Below, in pieces: positions 23,976 to 34,703 of a stretch of 64,000 nucleotides of DNA. The stretch is taken from contig NW_009799103.1 of NCBI RefSeq assembly GCF_000213175.1, positions 3,372,816 to 3,436,815 on the forward strand, written 5' to 3'. The position numbers and the translations under genes were made by a program. How positions within the stretch are numbered: the first letter of the stretch is position 1; each line of letters begins with the position of its first letter. This DNA comes from Neurospora tetrasperma FGSC 2508. Its lineage: Eukaryota; Ascomycota; Sordariomycetes; Sordariales; Sordariaceae. Under the pieces are notes generated by a model that was given only the letters and a program-made list of their open reading frames with translations, was not told where the DNA came from and made no database searches.

Positions 23976-24877
23976 ATGCCGACCTCTACGCTCGCTCGTG
24001 TCGTTCACAGAACGGTCCTCCGGCCCGCCGGCATCCGCGCCGCCGCCACCGTCACCGTGATCCCCCTCCAGCACATGCGCTCGTCACCGCAGTTTATTCA
24101 ACAGCGGTTCGCCGCCACCTCAGGCGACACTTCCAAACGCGGAAGCGGAAGCAGCAGCGGCCGTGGCTCTCGCTCTTCAGGTAGCGGTGGAGGTACCGAA
24201 AAGACCGAGCCCGAGATCCTCGCTGCTGACATTGATGCGGAACTCGATTACCCGATTGCTGCGATGGACGAGCAGTACAGCACTACTTCGTGGTCTGATA
24301 CTCCGGCTGGAAAGTCTGCGGCTGCGAAGATGGCGTCGGCGGCGACGAGTGCGGGTGCAAGTGAGCAACAACAGTCGACGACGTCTGGGAAAACGACGAC
24401 GGCGAGTGGAACTAAGCATGAGACGTTGGTGGGGAAGGCGGATAATACCTTGTTGTAAGTCCCTTCCTTTCCGTTCCCTTCCAATCTCCCTTCCCCGTCT
24501 ATCCATCCACCAATTTACTTCTTCTACCCATTACGTTGAACCAAATGAAACCGGAAAACTAACAACCAAACCACCCTCTTCCCCTCCCCCCCTTTTTTCC
24601 CTTTTCCCCCCACCCCACCCCGGGGCCGGGGGTCCGGGAACCAAGGGGAGGGGGGTTTCTGGGATAAATTTAAAAAAATTATAGCTACCTGGCAATGGGA
24701 TTCCTTGGTCTAACTGGCGCTTACCTCGTACTTAAGCCCAACCCACACCCGTCGGCTTCCACAGGAAGCAGTGGTGTTGTTGAGCCGCGCGTTGACGCGA
24801 AAAGCAGCTCCTCCCAGCCTCCTTCTACTCAGATGCAGCAAGGAGGTTCACCACCAGCATCAGTCCGCCGAACCTAG
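23976..24877 (+). CDS. Mitochondrial single-pass membrane protein, unknown function
   Basis: Two exons, 23976-24454 and 24685-24877, giving 223 residues. The N-terminus (MPTSTLARVVHRTVLRPAG) is a classic arginine-rich mitochondrial presequence and RFAATSG looks like its cleavage region. The middle is Ser/Gly/Thr-rich. Exon 2 opens with one hydrophobic segment (YLAMGFLGLTGAYLVL) followed by a Ser/Pro tail. No domain is recognised. The 230-base intron has a C/T/G homopolymer-rich core at 24570-24660, longer than the other introns here and possibly misassembled. Splicing joins a TT to a C at the border and keeps frame. Confidence 0.7.
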
Positions 24878-25442
24878 AAGAAGGCGCGCGAGATGGAGAT
24901 GATGATGACGAGGAAGATGATTGGCAGGGGTGGTTGATGGATCATTTTGAGCTTTGGTGAGGTGTGGAGGTGTGGAAATGGGGGATTAGGGGAGAGGGGA
25001 AAGGGGGGTGGACATATGGGATGAGGGATTGGTGGATGGATTGGTGGATTGGTGGATTGAATCTTGGATAATGGAAGCTTGTATCGGGATCTGGTGTTAT
25101 GTTTCTGATCTTGGGAGGAATGGTTTTTTCTGATGGGCGGCAAACCGTTGGATGGAAATTGTTACGATGACGTGTAGTGGAATATCAGGTGTGTCGGTTG
25201 TACGATGCGTGTATGGCTGCATGACGACTGTATAGATTAGTGGTTGGGCTTGGATGGATGTAAATTGAACGTTTTGTTGTTGACTGATTGTTGGTGCTGT
25301 AGGATCTGCATGATATTTCTCGTGATTGCAAACCAAGACTGGATTGACACGGACTGAAGAGAAAAAAAAAAAAGGGAAAGTGACAAAGAAGATTAGAGGG
25401 AAGACGAGGTTAGGGCGAAAAGGAAAAAAAGACAAAAAGAAA
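24878..25442. other. Intergenic with short tandem repeat
   Basis: No gene seen. Imperfect GGATTGGT repeats lie at about 25026-25060 and an A12 run follows at 25361-25372. Confidence 0.6.
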
Positions 25443-25514
25443 CTCCGGTACGGGGAATCGAACCCCGAGCTTCGCGGTGAAAACGCGATATGTTAACCGT
25501 TACACTATACCGGA
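25443..25514 (-). tRNA. tRNA-Glu (anticodon TTC)
   Basis: A 72-base cloverleaf. The acceptor stem TCCGGTA pairs perfectly with TACCGGA; the anticodon stem TCGCG/CGCGA carries loop TTTTCAC, giving TTC for GAA; the T-arm is CGGGG-TTCGATT-CCCCG. No intron. Confidence 0.95.
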
Positions 25515-25984
25515 TGTTGTTGAAAGATTTGATAAGAGTCAACTTTATGTACCCCTCTCACGCTGTGGTAACAAAAGATGATCGCGACCCCGACCATTGT
25601 TTCGAAAACCTTCTTGGGAAAACGCCAGCTATCGTGATGATCTTGACTAGAATTAAACCACAAAGTCTGGTATATTGCTGTTCGGGGACCCTCAGTTGTT
25701 TGCACGTGAAATTATACTTGACGCAGCCTCAATATCCGACGCAATCGCTCAGTGTCCTACCCCCTGTACCTGCCGCTATAATCCCCTGAAAGTATTCCAT
25801 GTTTGATGACATTCGTGACAATAGGAAGGTCCATGCGCTTTACCCAAGGTCTTCATCTGCAGGAAACCTACCTGTATAGAGCAGGGAGCTGGAACGTCCG
25901 TCGTTTTCCCTTCAACTCAATAAGCCGCCCATTTGATCGAACAATTCCCCAACTCCATTGCTCTCCTTCCTCCGTCTTACATCA
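25515..25984. other. Intergenic
   Basis: Nothing supported. Lies 3' of the first DUF6594 gene. Confidence 0.6.
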
Positions 25985-27431
25985 CTAACTCTTCAGTCTC
26001 GGGTTCACAATACCCACAAACACCAAGATGACCGCTGCATACGCCAGTGTCGCCGCAAACACCCCATCGACAGTCTCTAAGCGGGAGGAGACCATAACGC
26101 AAAAACACACGATACACACCGTCGCAATAGCCCAGGGAACAACGATCCAATCTATCTCTAACAAGGGCATAATCCACATGGGAGCGATGAGGAAGACACC
26201 ACCAATTAAGCCAGCGCGGAGTCTCATCCAGTAGGCTTGCTTCCATGCCTTGGAGTGGGTGATGATCAGTGCACGAGCTGGCTTGTTCGTGTTGTCGCGC
26301 TCCCAGGGGCCGGTGGGGACCGAGTGTTTCTTGAGGCGCTCGATGAGCGGAGTGGGTGTCTTGTACTGCGGGAGTTGTTGTTCGTGCTGCTGCTGTTGAG
26401 GTGGTGGTGGTAGTGGGGGTAGGAAGTCCTCGGGCATCTTGCAGCCGTTCTTCTTCATGGCTGCTTCGAGGAATTTCTTGTCGCAGAGCCGTTGGCTGGT
26501 GGCCATGAAGGGGTTGTTGGATGGCCTGGCATATTTTCCCATGTACTCGTGGTCTCTTACTGCTTGAACTGGGCGTGTGGCAAAGGCTTTGTAAGCTTTC
26601 TGGCTAGAGCTTTTTTTTTTCTTTCTTTTTCTCTTTTCCTCTTTGTCTTCAAGATATTAAGAGAAACGTACTGTATTCCTTGAGCACCTTGCCGATTTCT
26701 TCTGCTTTCCCTCCTGGGCTCCAGTCATCACCATTGAAGTGCGCTGAGACTGCCAGATTTACCAGTTTGCTGTGTAGGTACTGCATATGTATCCTTTGCA
26801 AGTCGGCAAAGTGAATACGGTAACCGAAGTCGGCGGCGTCGGTCAGATTGCCCTGATTGTTTGTCACCGATGCAAACACCCTGTAAAGGTAACCAAGTGG
26901 CCCAGGCCGTTGTGGTGATATGAGCTCAACAAGGTTCTTCTGGTGTAGCATTGCCCGCATATTTTGCCATATATGCAAATCATCTTTTGTGTCCCACTTG
27001 TCGATTCCAATTGCTGGAGAGGCCACGAGTTGGGTCTTATTGCAAGCATCATCTGACCCCGATTTTGAGGTTGATGTGCCCTCGATGTTGTTTGAAGCAC
27101 CCTTGGTCTGATCGTCAGTTTGCGTTGGAGATAGTCGGTGTTGTGTCTGACTATTCAAGATCTGATCGACAGACAGGAGAGGCAGATGCTCTCCGTGTCG
27201 AGGAGAGCGAAGAGCAGTAGGTCGCGTGCGAACACGAACCTCTTCCTCTTCTACCAGGCTTCCGGGCGAGGTGCTACGCCGCAGTGTAGTGTTATTTGCG
27301 GGCACAACCTGGACAGGATTTCTGCTCCCACCAGACATTGAGACAGAGACTGCGGTGGGCGGATTTTCTCCTAGCGGACTCCTGCACGGCGTCATGGTTT
27401 CCAGAGCTGGAAGCTTGTGGTAATCGTACAT
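25985..27431 (-). CDS. DUF6594 membrane protein, copy A
   Basis: Two exons, 27431-26672 and 26568-25985 (103-base intron, phase 1), giving 447 residues if the ATG at 27431 is used; ATG 27395 is an equal candidate. The N-terminal half is disordered up to about residue 165. A helical segment follows (RIHFADLQRIHMQYLHSKL), then VRDHEYMGKY just after the splice site. The C-terminus has three hydrophobic helices: GLIGGVFLIAPMWIM, WAIATVCIVCFCVMV and AATLAYAAVILVFVGIV, with ETVDGVFAATLAYAAV between the last two. This is the layout of the fungal DUF6594 family, whose function is unknown. The gene faces away from a decayed companion at 28059, forming module A of three. Confidence 0.82.
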
Positions 27432-28058
27432 GTAACCGGCTGCGAGTGTTGCGGTAGGTTGAATGGAAGCGAAGGCAGGAGTGACGGCAAGTGCAGACAA
27501 ACCAAATACTTCAATCCATGAATATAACTTTGAAATATCGGTCAAGTTGAGGTGGGGACGGGAGGATAGAAGTATCAAGCTCCAGGGCTTAAGATCAACG
27601 GAAGTGTTCAGCGGGCAGGTAGCACAGAAGTCAGCTGTGAATGGCGCCCTGCATAGGGCAGAATCACAATTTATCTGGGTAGCAATGCTGAAAAGGCTGT
27701 GTAGGTAGTACGTACATAACCATCTAATCATTTGGCACTATTAAATTTTACGCTTCCAGCCCTTTTCCTGTATCATCACGATAACACTTGCATTGACGTC
27801 AGCCAGCATGCGCCGTGGGGCTGAGAATCCAACGACAATGTTATCGGACTGCGCCTTACACGAGGTGACACAAATACATAAAACTTCGGGTTTGCACCCT
27901 TGATCGTAGAGGTCGGACTGTTTCCTCTACAGCTAGACAGCCCCAAATACTGCCCAACGCGCAGCAAGTGTTAACTGCCGCTTGATGCAGATCACCCCGT
28001 CAGTTACGGATCAAAGGGCGGCATCGGACATTTACGGGCCCTCTTTCCTCTTATCACT
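27432..28058. other. Divergent promoter, module A
   Basis: Gap between the DUF6594 A gene and its companion. A leftward frame extends the DUF6594 gene to an ATG at 27731, but the added 100 residues look random. Confidence 0.5.
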
Positions 28059-28544
28059 ATGACGACCCTAAGATGGCGGGGAACTCTTTCCTACGAAATC
28101 CCGTCACGGAACCTACGATCCGGGTATCGCATACAAGGTGCCTGGACATCAGACCGACGAGGAAACGAGGAGAATTGTTGCGGTCCGCCGTCTTCACAAG
28201 CAATTTTTTCGTGACCGGATCTCCAGCAAGGGGTCTCTCAAGACCGAAGAATGGGAGAATGGCAGCCTTGTGATCAAGCGCGCACGTGTTACAAGCCTCA
28301 CTAGGATTATGAAACGGGCCAAATACTCGAAGCGCCACAATCTGTGTCGTACAAGATTTATCTCAGATCCTCTGAGGATGCAGAGAGGCTTGCCGAGGTG
28401 GTTGGATTTGGAAGTAACCCCAGGCCGGAAAATGGAAGCTGGTGCTTTCTGATGGCGTCGAAGATACGAGATGATGGTGAAGAGTGGAACAGTTATGATG
28501 AAAACCCACGCAGCGATACGTATGGCTCAGGAGAAGCTAAATAG
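28059..28544 (+). pseudogene. Decayed companion-family gene, copy A
   Basis: The region aligns by eye with the companion proteins at 31021 and 33423 but needs frame changes. It opens at ATG 28059, shifts frame near 28135 (SGYRIQ in the first frame, then PGHQTDEETRRIV in the second) and shifts back near 28320, where SYKIYLRSSEDAERLAEVVG continues. The shared WENGSLVIK and EDAERLAEVVG pieces match WEDGTVELR and FDAERVADVIG of copy C. No stop-free reading covers all parts, and no pair of consensus splice sites explains both shifts, so I read it as a relic. It sits divergently from DUF6594 copy A. Confidence 0.6.
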
Positions 28545-29004
28545 AAGGAAATGGCTGGGAGTCCAAGGGAGCGTTTGGCGGGTGATGTATCTCAATAGAG
28601 ACGGTTTCACACCGGTGCCACCGGTTGATATATCCAAACGTTGAGAGTTCCTAACCGCTGGGCCGCGACAGGACGCCAAACCACCGGGCCGCTGCAAGAC
28701 CTTGAATCATGGTCACAAACTTCCATTTGGTAAAATAAAATGGATATGGAAAGAAGAAAAAAAAGGGAGAAGATGAGGGAAAGAGCAAGAGAGGAAGTGA
28801 GAGACGGAAGGTGCGAGAAGGGACGAAAATAAGGGTGATGACCGCCCCTGGAACAGGAAAATTTCCGGAAGTACTCCGAATTTTTTGGAATTTGTTTTCA
28901 TTTTCTCTCTGTTCTCAATTTCTTAAACTCCAAAATTTCATTTAATGTTTCAATTTCTTTTGATTTGTGTTCAGAGAAACGCGGAAAATTCCCCGTCATT
29001 GACA
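28545..29004. other. Intergenic between modules A and B
   Basis: No gene. A purine-rich GAA/GAG tract lies at about 28745-28830. Confidence 0.6.
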
Positions 29005-30101
29005 TCATGCCCCTATACCACCGGCCTCTTCAAGCACCACACCCACAAAGACCATAATGACCGCCGCATACGCCAAAGTAGCAGCAAAGACTCCGTCCAC
29101 CGTCTTCAAATAAAACGAACACGAAAGTCCAAACGCAGTCACGCACGCCGTCGCCACCCCGAGATGGACGAACAGGTTCCTCTCCAAGGCCAGAATCCAC
29201 ATAGGGCCAATGAGAAATGCGCCACCAATTACTGCAGCACCGACTCTTTCCCAGAAAGCTATCTTGGCAGATGCAGTTCGTGTGTTGACAAGGGCAGATG
29301 CAGACTTGCGTGAACTTGTGCCATCGCCTGTTTCCCATGGCCCAGTGGGGATGGAGGCTTTGAGCACGCGCTCTATCCATTCTCTGTGACGCCGTTCGCC
29401 TTCTGGTTCCCCGTCCAGAGGCGCTGATGAGGGCTGGGTGTTCTTCCCTTCTTTGGATGCCCGAGATAGGTCAGCGGGAAGAAAATCCTCCAGGTCTAGC
29501 CCCTCGTTGAATAGTGCTGCCTCGAAAAAGATGCGGTCATTGTGCTTTCCGCTCGTAGCGATGAACGGATCATTACGCTCTAGGGCAAATTTGGCCATGT
29601 ACTCGTGATCTTGCACGGCACGAACTGTCGTTTGAGTTTAGTTAGTGGATGAGATCGTCCAGACAGAAGGCAGGGCACATTGATGGAGGACGGGAGCTTA
29701 CCATATTTTTTAAGTACAGCGCCAAATTGATCCAATCCTTCCACTACGCCCTCTGAGTTGCTTGAAAGGCCTTTTTTCCGCACCCTGACCGCCATACTTA
29801 TCAGCTTGGCGTGCAGGGACCTTATATACAGTCGTTGGACATCGCCAAAATGGATCAAGAAGCCAAAGTAAGTTTCTGAGAGAGGTCGTCGGGGATGATT
29901 GGCTCGAAAGCCAGAAAGTAAAGTATCCATCCGACCCAATATTCCTGGTTTCTGTCTTGAAATGATTCTGATGAACCCTTTGTAGTATGTATCGCTTAGG
30001 ATACTCGAAATTAAAACATCATCATTTCCTTCGGCTGCCGCTGGTGCTGGAATACCGTGCATCTGATCCGTTGGTTGCCCGTTCGTAAGCTGGTCATCCA
30101 T
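29005..30101 (-). CDS. DUF6594 membrane protein, copy B
   Basis: Two exons, 30101-29702 and 29624-29005 (77-base intron, phase 1, same position as in copy A), giving 339 residues. The parts follow copy A: HFGDVQRLYIRSLHAKL helix, then VQDHEYMAKF straight after the intron, a DLEDFLPADL segment, TGPWE, and three C-terminal hydrophobic helices (AAVIGGAFLIGPMWIL, GVATACVTAFGLSC, AATLAYAAVIMVFVGVV). The N-terminal disordered region is about 110 residues shorter than in copy A. The shared intron position and gene order show A and B are duplicates. Function unknown; location in a membrane is inferred from the helices. It faces the intact companion at 31021. Confidence 0.85.
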
Positions 30102-31020
30102 TGCTAGGCCTCCAGCAATTGTAGAGGTATTGTTACAAACTGACGTATTATCGAGGGATGGAACTCTGTACTTTACTGAACTTGTGAAGTGATGCTTTGG
30201 CGAAGAGCAACCAGAGAGTAGGATTTAATCCCTTGGGGAGTCCATCACAGAGCCCCAGCTTCTTCTCTCTTATTCTCCATCTCTTGGTTGCTCAAGAGTC
30301 TTTAGCTCCGCCCCAGCCCTTTCTACAACAAAGCCTCACAACCAACGTTACACCAGCCCTGCCCCTAGAGGGTCTCAATATTTATGCGTCGCCTGGGCTG
30401 TTGGCCACAAATACCTTTCGATTTTCTGCCGTAACCAACTGTCTGGCCTTTTCCATACTTCTAATCCATCACGTATACCTAAAGGGGGCAAGGCAGCATA
30501 AACATCACAAGGCCTGCTACGTAGTCCATGCTCATTGGTCAGAGTGAGCATCAAGCTTACGCGTTTGAAGCCACTGGATTGATAACGTAGAAGGATTGGC
30601 TACTTGTAAAATGCCTAGCATGCAGCTAGGTATCTCTACAGCGTTTAGGGTGAGGCAGTGCCACGCTCCGCCCTCTATTATTTATTCACTACTTACCTAC
30701 CTACCTCTACCAATGTGTTGAAGAAGAAAGTTATGGAAGAGTAAGGTAGGTAACAAAAGTACGTGTAGCCGTTGGGCTATAGAACACAAGGTCCTCGCCA
30801 TTGCGCATGAATTCTGCTTCCTGTTTCCTCGTCTGTCAGCCCCTCCAGACGCGCTTGTGCTGTGTTTCTTAATTTTGGCAGAGCCATATCACTGGCGAAA
30901 TTTACTCTTCCACCGCCAATATAAGGTCTTGTGATACAAAGAGGTATTTATCTCATCACTAAAATCACAATCAGATGTTAGCAAAGCTGATGAATCAATG
31001 TAGTTTATAATCTACCTACC
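30102..31020. other. Divergent promoter, module B
   Basis: No accepted gene; a 116-codon frame at 30197-30547 has no features. CCTACC words occur near 30695. Confidence 0.6.
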
Positions 31021-31716
31021 ATGTCCGCATTACCTCGGGGCATCCTGTCCTCTGACACCAATTCCAACGGCACAGTACGACTGATTTTCTCGATGGATAA
31101 GCCGAAGCCGCCAGCCAGTACATATACCAATCAGGATTCGAGGTCCACGAAGCGCACCACGCGCCTGTGGACTATCTGGAACAGGATATTAGGGTGGGAG
31201 CCTCCGCAACAACAAGACCGGCCGAGTACTCCGGACACGGGGGATCTGGTCATTCAATATCCTGCCCGAGGGACGCGGAGAATACATATGAGGTATATGG
31301 TGAGGCAAATGGTGGAGCAAATAATGTCTGGACAGACGGGTACGATCGACGAAGTCAGACTCGTTGAGCACATGGACAGCGAACAACATCACGCTGTCAA
31401 GCTCAAAGGTCTTCCGATACGAAGTGTTCACACATTAGGGGATGGATTTCAGGTCACAGCGACCAAACCAGAAGATGCCGAAATGCTTCGGAACATCATC
31501 GGCTGCGGGGTTGTGCTGGATTGTGTCCTGGAATGTGTTCCACCGGTGATGCCCAAGGAGGCAAACCCAGTGTTGAGTTGGACCAGGTCCTTCAGACCCG
31601 GTCCTACGCAGTCGCTGCCGTCGGCGGAAGTTAGAGGTAAACAACTAGAGGGCAGTGTTGAGTTGGACCAGATCCTTCAGACCCGGTCCTTCGCACTCCG
31701 TGCCGTCGGAAGTTAG
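31021..31716 (+). CDS. Companion-family protein, copy B
   Basis: Single exon, 231 residues, no signal peptide or membrane helix. A basic N-terminus leads to a helix (RRIHMRYMVRQMVEQIM) that resembles the RIHMQYLHSKL helix of the neighbouring DUF6594 protein. A beta-like part follows (AVKLKGLPIRSVHTLG) and then KPEDAEMLRNIIGCG, equivalent to the DAERVADVIG element of copy C. I do not recognise a named domain. The C-terminus is altered by a tandem duplication of 85/82 bases (31569-31735) that places the second copy in another frame. The gene is divergent to DUF6594 copy B, 920 bases away, so the two could share a promoter. Confidence 0.65.
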   Translation: MSALPRGILSSDTNSNGTVRLIFSMDKPKPPASTYTNQDSRSTKRTTRLWTIWNRILGWEPPQQQDRPSTPDTGDLVIQYPARGTRRIHMRYMVRQMVEQIMSGQTGTIDEVRLVEHMDSEQHHAVKLKGLPIRSVHTLGDGFQVTATKPEDAEMLRNIIGCGVVLDCVLECVPPVMPKEANPVLSWTRSFRPGPTQSLPSAEVRGKQLEGSVELDQILQTRSFALRAVGS

Positions 31717-31735
31717 AGGTAAACAACTAGAGGGC
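31569..31735. repeat. Tandem duplication at the end of companion B
   Basis: Unit 1 is 31569-31653 (85 bases) and unit 2 is 31654-31735 (82 bases). They differ by a few substitutions and a three-base deletion. The stop codon of the gene lies in unit 2. Confidence 0.9.
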
Positions 31736-32094
31736 ACAGTAGAGCATGATGTCTAGGTTTTCATCAGTCAGACACTGCTTCTTGCGGATGCCATATCAAA
31801 CTCTAGTAAAAATCATCGTTTTCGTTGGTCAGGGGCACGCAACCACGACGGAACAGTTAGTGTAGCGCGCCGCGTGATGGCCGCCCGTGTTCTCGGCTTC
31901 TGAATTGTTATCGATCAGTATTAGTTTAAGACAGTGAATACCAGAATTTGACGATTCGGAAACAGCCTTCGTTAGAAAGCCCTTCTACTAAGCAGAATTT
32001 CCCGTTACGGTAGTTTATTAGTTGCGGTCAGGTCTGGCGAGGCCCAAAAAGGTGGGAGCGAGGCACGGGTAGGTACGTCCATATACACCCCATC
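31736..32094. other. Intergenic between modules B and C
   Basis: Nothing supported. Confidence 0.5.
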
Positions 32095-32370
32095 GTGAGA
32101 TTGACATCCTCCAGATGGACGAACAAGTTCTGGTGCAGGGCACAGTGAAAGCGATGAGGAAGGCACCTAACCCCCAATTTACGTGAACCACTTCTTACCT
32201 ATCCAGTGTACTCGCTTCCACGCCCTGGTTCTTGTGCGTGGACTGGCTTGTAGGTCTCTTGACGTTCCCAAGGACTCAAGGAAGATCTGGGCTGATGGCG
32301 ATGATAAGTTCATCAGTGGTGTCAGCACATGTTCCCATGTACTTGTGGTCTTTCACTGATTGGAGTGTCT
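32095..32370 (-). pseudogene. Eroded DUF6594 relic, copy C
   Basis: On the minus strand this stretch keeps pieces of the DUF6594 second exon: VKDHKYMG near 32340 (VRDHEYMG in copy A), a GAFLI-like piece near 32160-32185, and a nucleotide match around CTTGTTCGTCCATCT at 32107-32121 to the copy B codons for NLFVHL. Most of the sequence between is deleted or shifted, and the last two membrane helices and the first exon are gone. It occupies the position expected for a third DUF6594 gene facing the companion at 33423. Confidence 0.6.
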
Positions 32371-33422
32371 ATTACTACTTGTATGAGTTGCTGCTCACCG
32401 CCGCAGCATAGAGTGATTGCATATTTTTACCTACTAAAACCAAAGGGACGGAATGTGAAGCTTTGAAGAAAGTCATACGATAGTGCCCGCTTCATCGACG
32501 AATGATGTACCGTAGAATCGTCGGATTCAGGGACTAGGTAGGTAGGTAGAGTAACAATGAAGTGAGTCAGAACGTTATTCCTTCAGCATCAAGCCAATAT
32601 GAAAGACCACCCGTAGGTCTCCAGCCCGTCGAGACATTGATGGAGACGGGACTGGGGCGGGTACCACGACCCTGCAGATCGCCGCCGCTCCGGTCGCAAG
32701 CCGATTGGTTAGCGGGTTGGACGGTAGCGTTGGTTGTGGACAGCGCTACTTGGCGGGGATTGGAGCGCTTCATTGGGCACTGAGACCCAAACAACGCCTA
32801 ACGTCCACGACGATGATGGCATGATTGTTCCTTTGACTTTACAAACGCTGTTCTGCTCCTGAACTTTGACCGGAAAAATCTTGACGCAGGAAGCTGTGGC
32901 GGCGACCTCTTGATTTCCCTCCTTGATCAAACTCAAGCCCCCATTCCCATTATATCGAGAGTTCTCAGCGAGTGTCCACGGTGAGTATCTGATGTTCGTC
33001 ACCGGCCACTGTCCCGCTCTCCACACCGCCCGGCGCCCGCACCTTGACCTGGCTGCGTCTGCCATCTTCATTAGGCTGCGTGCCTCGATCAAGCATCCCG
33101 ACTAGCCAAAGCAAAACGTGTGTTCCCGCGCACGCTACATCATATGCTAACTCGATTCACTCAAGCCTCAGACTCTCTTGCTCGGTATCGCTTCTCTCTC
33201 TTTTCGGCTGCTTCCTAGCGTCATACCCATCCACATCCATACCTCTACACACAGCCAGCTCGACCGCCATTACACCCGCTACTTGTCTACGCCATCATCA
33301 CCTTGGCCACGCGGTTCAACCAATTCACTCGCGCGCCGTGCGCAGCCACTTGACGACTGAAGCCCACCTGTCATCACCACCACAACCACCATAAAAAAAC
33401 AAAAACAAAAAAAGAAAAAAAA
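32371..33422. other. Intergenic, promoter of companion C
   Basis: No gene accepted. The last 250 bases are C/T-rich and end in an A-rich stretch just before ATG 33423, as in a fungal leader. Confidence 0.6.
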
Positions 33423-34481
33423 ATGCCGACCCTAATCCTAGACCTCTTCAAAATCAACCTCCAGTCCCCAGGCCGCCGCCACCTCGGCATCAACTACCTC
33501 GTCCCCTCCTCCGCCGGCGACCGCGAACGCATCAACCTCGCCTCTCTCCGCCGCCAACACATCTCAGCCATGCAATCCCGCCTTTTCCCTTCAGCACCAG
33601 CACACATGATATCCTCCCCGTCCCCCTCTACTTCCTCACTAACAAGAGGTGGGGATCACAACGGCCTCGGCCTGGAAACCTGGGAAGACGGCACCGTCGA
33701 GCTGCGCGGGTTCCCCATTGAGGACATCCTGGTGGTGCGCATGGTCAACAAGATGACGGGCGAGACGGACACGAGTTACGAGCTGCATTTTGAGTACGTG
33801 TTTGATGCGGAAAGGGTGGCGGATGTGATTGGGTTGGCGGTGGGACCGCCGGTGGAAAAGGATGAAGGGCCGGGCGGGTGGAGGGGGTGGGTGGTGACGG
33901 TGCCGAAGAGGGTGCATCATCGGAGTCAGATGTGGGAGAGGTGTATGGAGAGGGAGAGGGTGGGGGATAGGGATTTGAGGGATAGGGACTTGAGGGATAG
34001 GGAAAGGGAGAGGGAAAGGGAATTGAGAGAGAGGGAGCTAAGAGAGAGGGAGCTAAGAGAGAGGGACCTGAGGGAGAGGGAGAGGGAGAGGGATCGGGAG
34101 CTGAGGGATAAAGAGCTGAGGGATAGGGAGAGGGATCTGAAGGAGAGGGAGAGGGATTTGAGGGAGAGGGACAGAGAACGGGACCTGAGAGAAAGAGATC
34201 TGAGGGACAGAGAACTGAGGGATAGAGAACTGAGGGAAAGGGAAAGGGAACGGGAAAGAGACAGGGAACGAGAAAGAGAGAGGGATAGGGAGAGAGATAT
34301 GGAAATGAAGGGTGTGAGGCAGGTGGAGAGAAGGTCGATGATACCGGTCGCCATACAGACGCCGCGGGATAGTAATGGAGGCTTCAAGGATGTGGAGAGG
34401 AGATCGATGATACCCGTCGCGATTCAGCCGCCGCATCCGGAACCGCCAAGGTTGAAGGTCAGGAAGAGTCAAAAGTTTTGA
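33423..34481 (+). CDS. Companion-family protein, copy C, with Arg/Glu/Asp repeat
   Basis: Single exon, 352 residues. The first 165 residues carry the companion layout: GRRHLGINYL, helix DRERINLASLRRQHISAMQ, then WEDGTVELRGFPIEDILVV and FDAERVADVIGLAVGP, ending GGWRGWVVTVPKR. Residues 176-292 are an almost pure Arg/Glu/Asp/Leu repeat (RDLRDREL, RERERE), which should form a long charged single helix or disordered rod. The tail has a duplicated VERRSMIPVAIQ element at 301-312 and 324-335. The repeat is absent in copies A and B. No targeting signal. Function unknown. It stands opposite the eroded DUF6594 copy C. Confidence 0.72.
   Translation: MPTLILDLFKINLQSPGRRHLGINYLVPSSAGDRERINLASLRRQHISAMQSRLFPSAPAHMISSPSPSTSSLTRGGDHNGLGLETWEDGTVELRGFPIEDILVVRMVNKMTGETDTSYELHFEYVFDAERVADVIGLAVGPPVEKDEGPGGWRGWVVTVPKRVHHRSQMWERCMERERVGDRDLRDRDLRDRERERERELRERELRERELRERDLRERERERDRELRDKELRDRERDLKERERDLRERDRERDLRERDLRDRELRDRELRERERERERDRERERERDRERDMEMKGVRQVERRSMIPVAIQTPRDSNGGFKDVERRSMIPVAIQPPHPEPPRLKVRKSQKF
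33948..34298. repeat. Polypurine minisatellite coding for the RE/RD repeat
   Basis: About 350 bases nearly all purine on the plus strand, built from variants of GAGGGATAGGGA and GAGAGGGAG. Such asymmetry favours slippage and possible triplex formation. Confidence 0.85.
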
Positions 34482-34703
34482 AAGGGGACGGGGAAGAGGG
34501 TTGATGTTGGGTTTATGTCATGACTGGAACGGGGAGCTTCTTACTGAGAGGCCGATTTGGAACTGGAAAGATTCAGTTGGACCATTTGATGCTGCTGGGA
34601 TTCATAGCCTGCGTGCCTGTTGGAAATGGTTATTCGTTATTGTTGCTTGGGGGAAAAGAACTGAAAGGCTCTATCTGTCTGGGATTAATTACATCACTAA
34701 GTC

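Noticed and set aside
33926-34472. Ser/Leu-repeat frames on the minus strand
   Set aside because: Complement of the Arg/Glu repeat of companion C.
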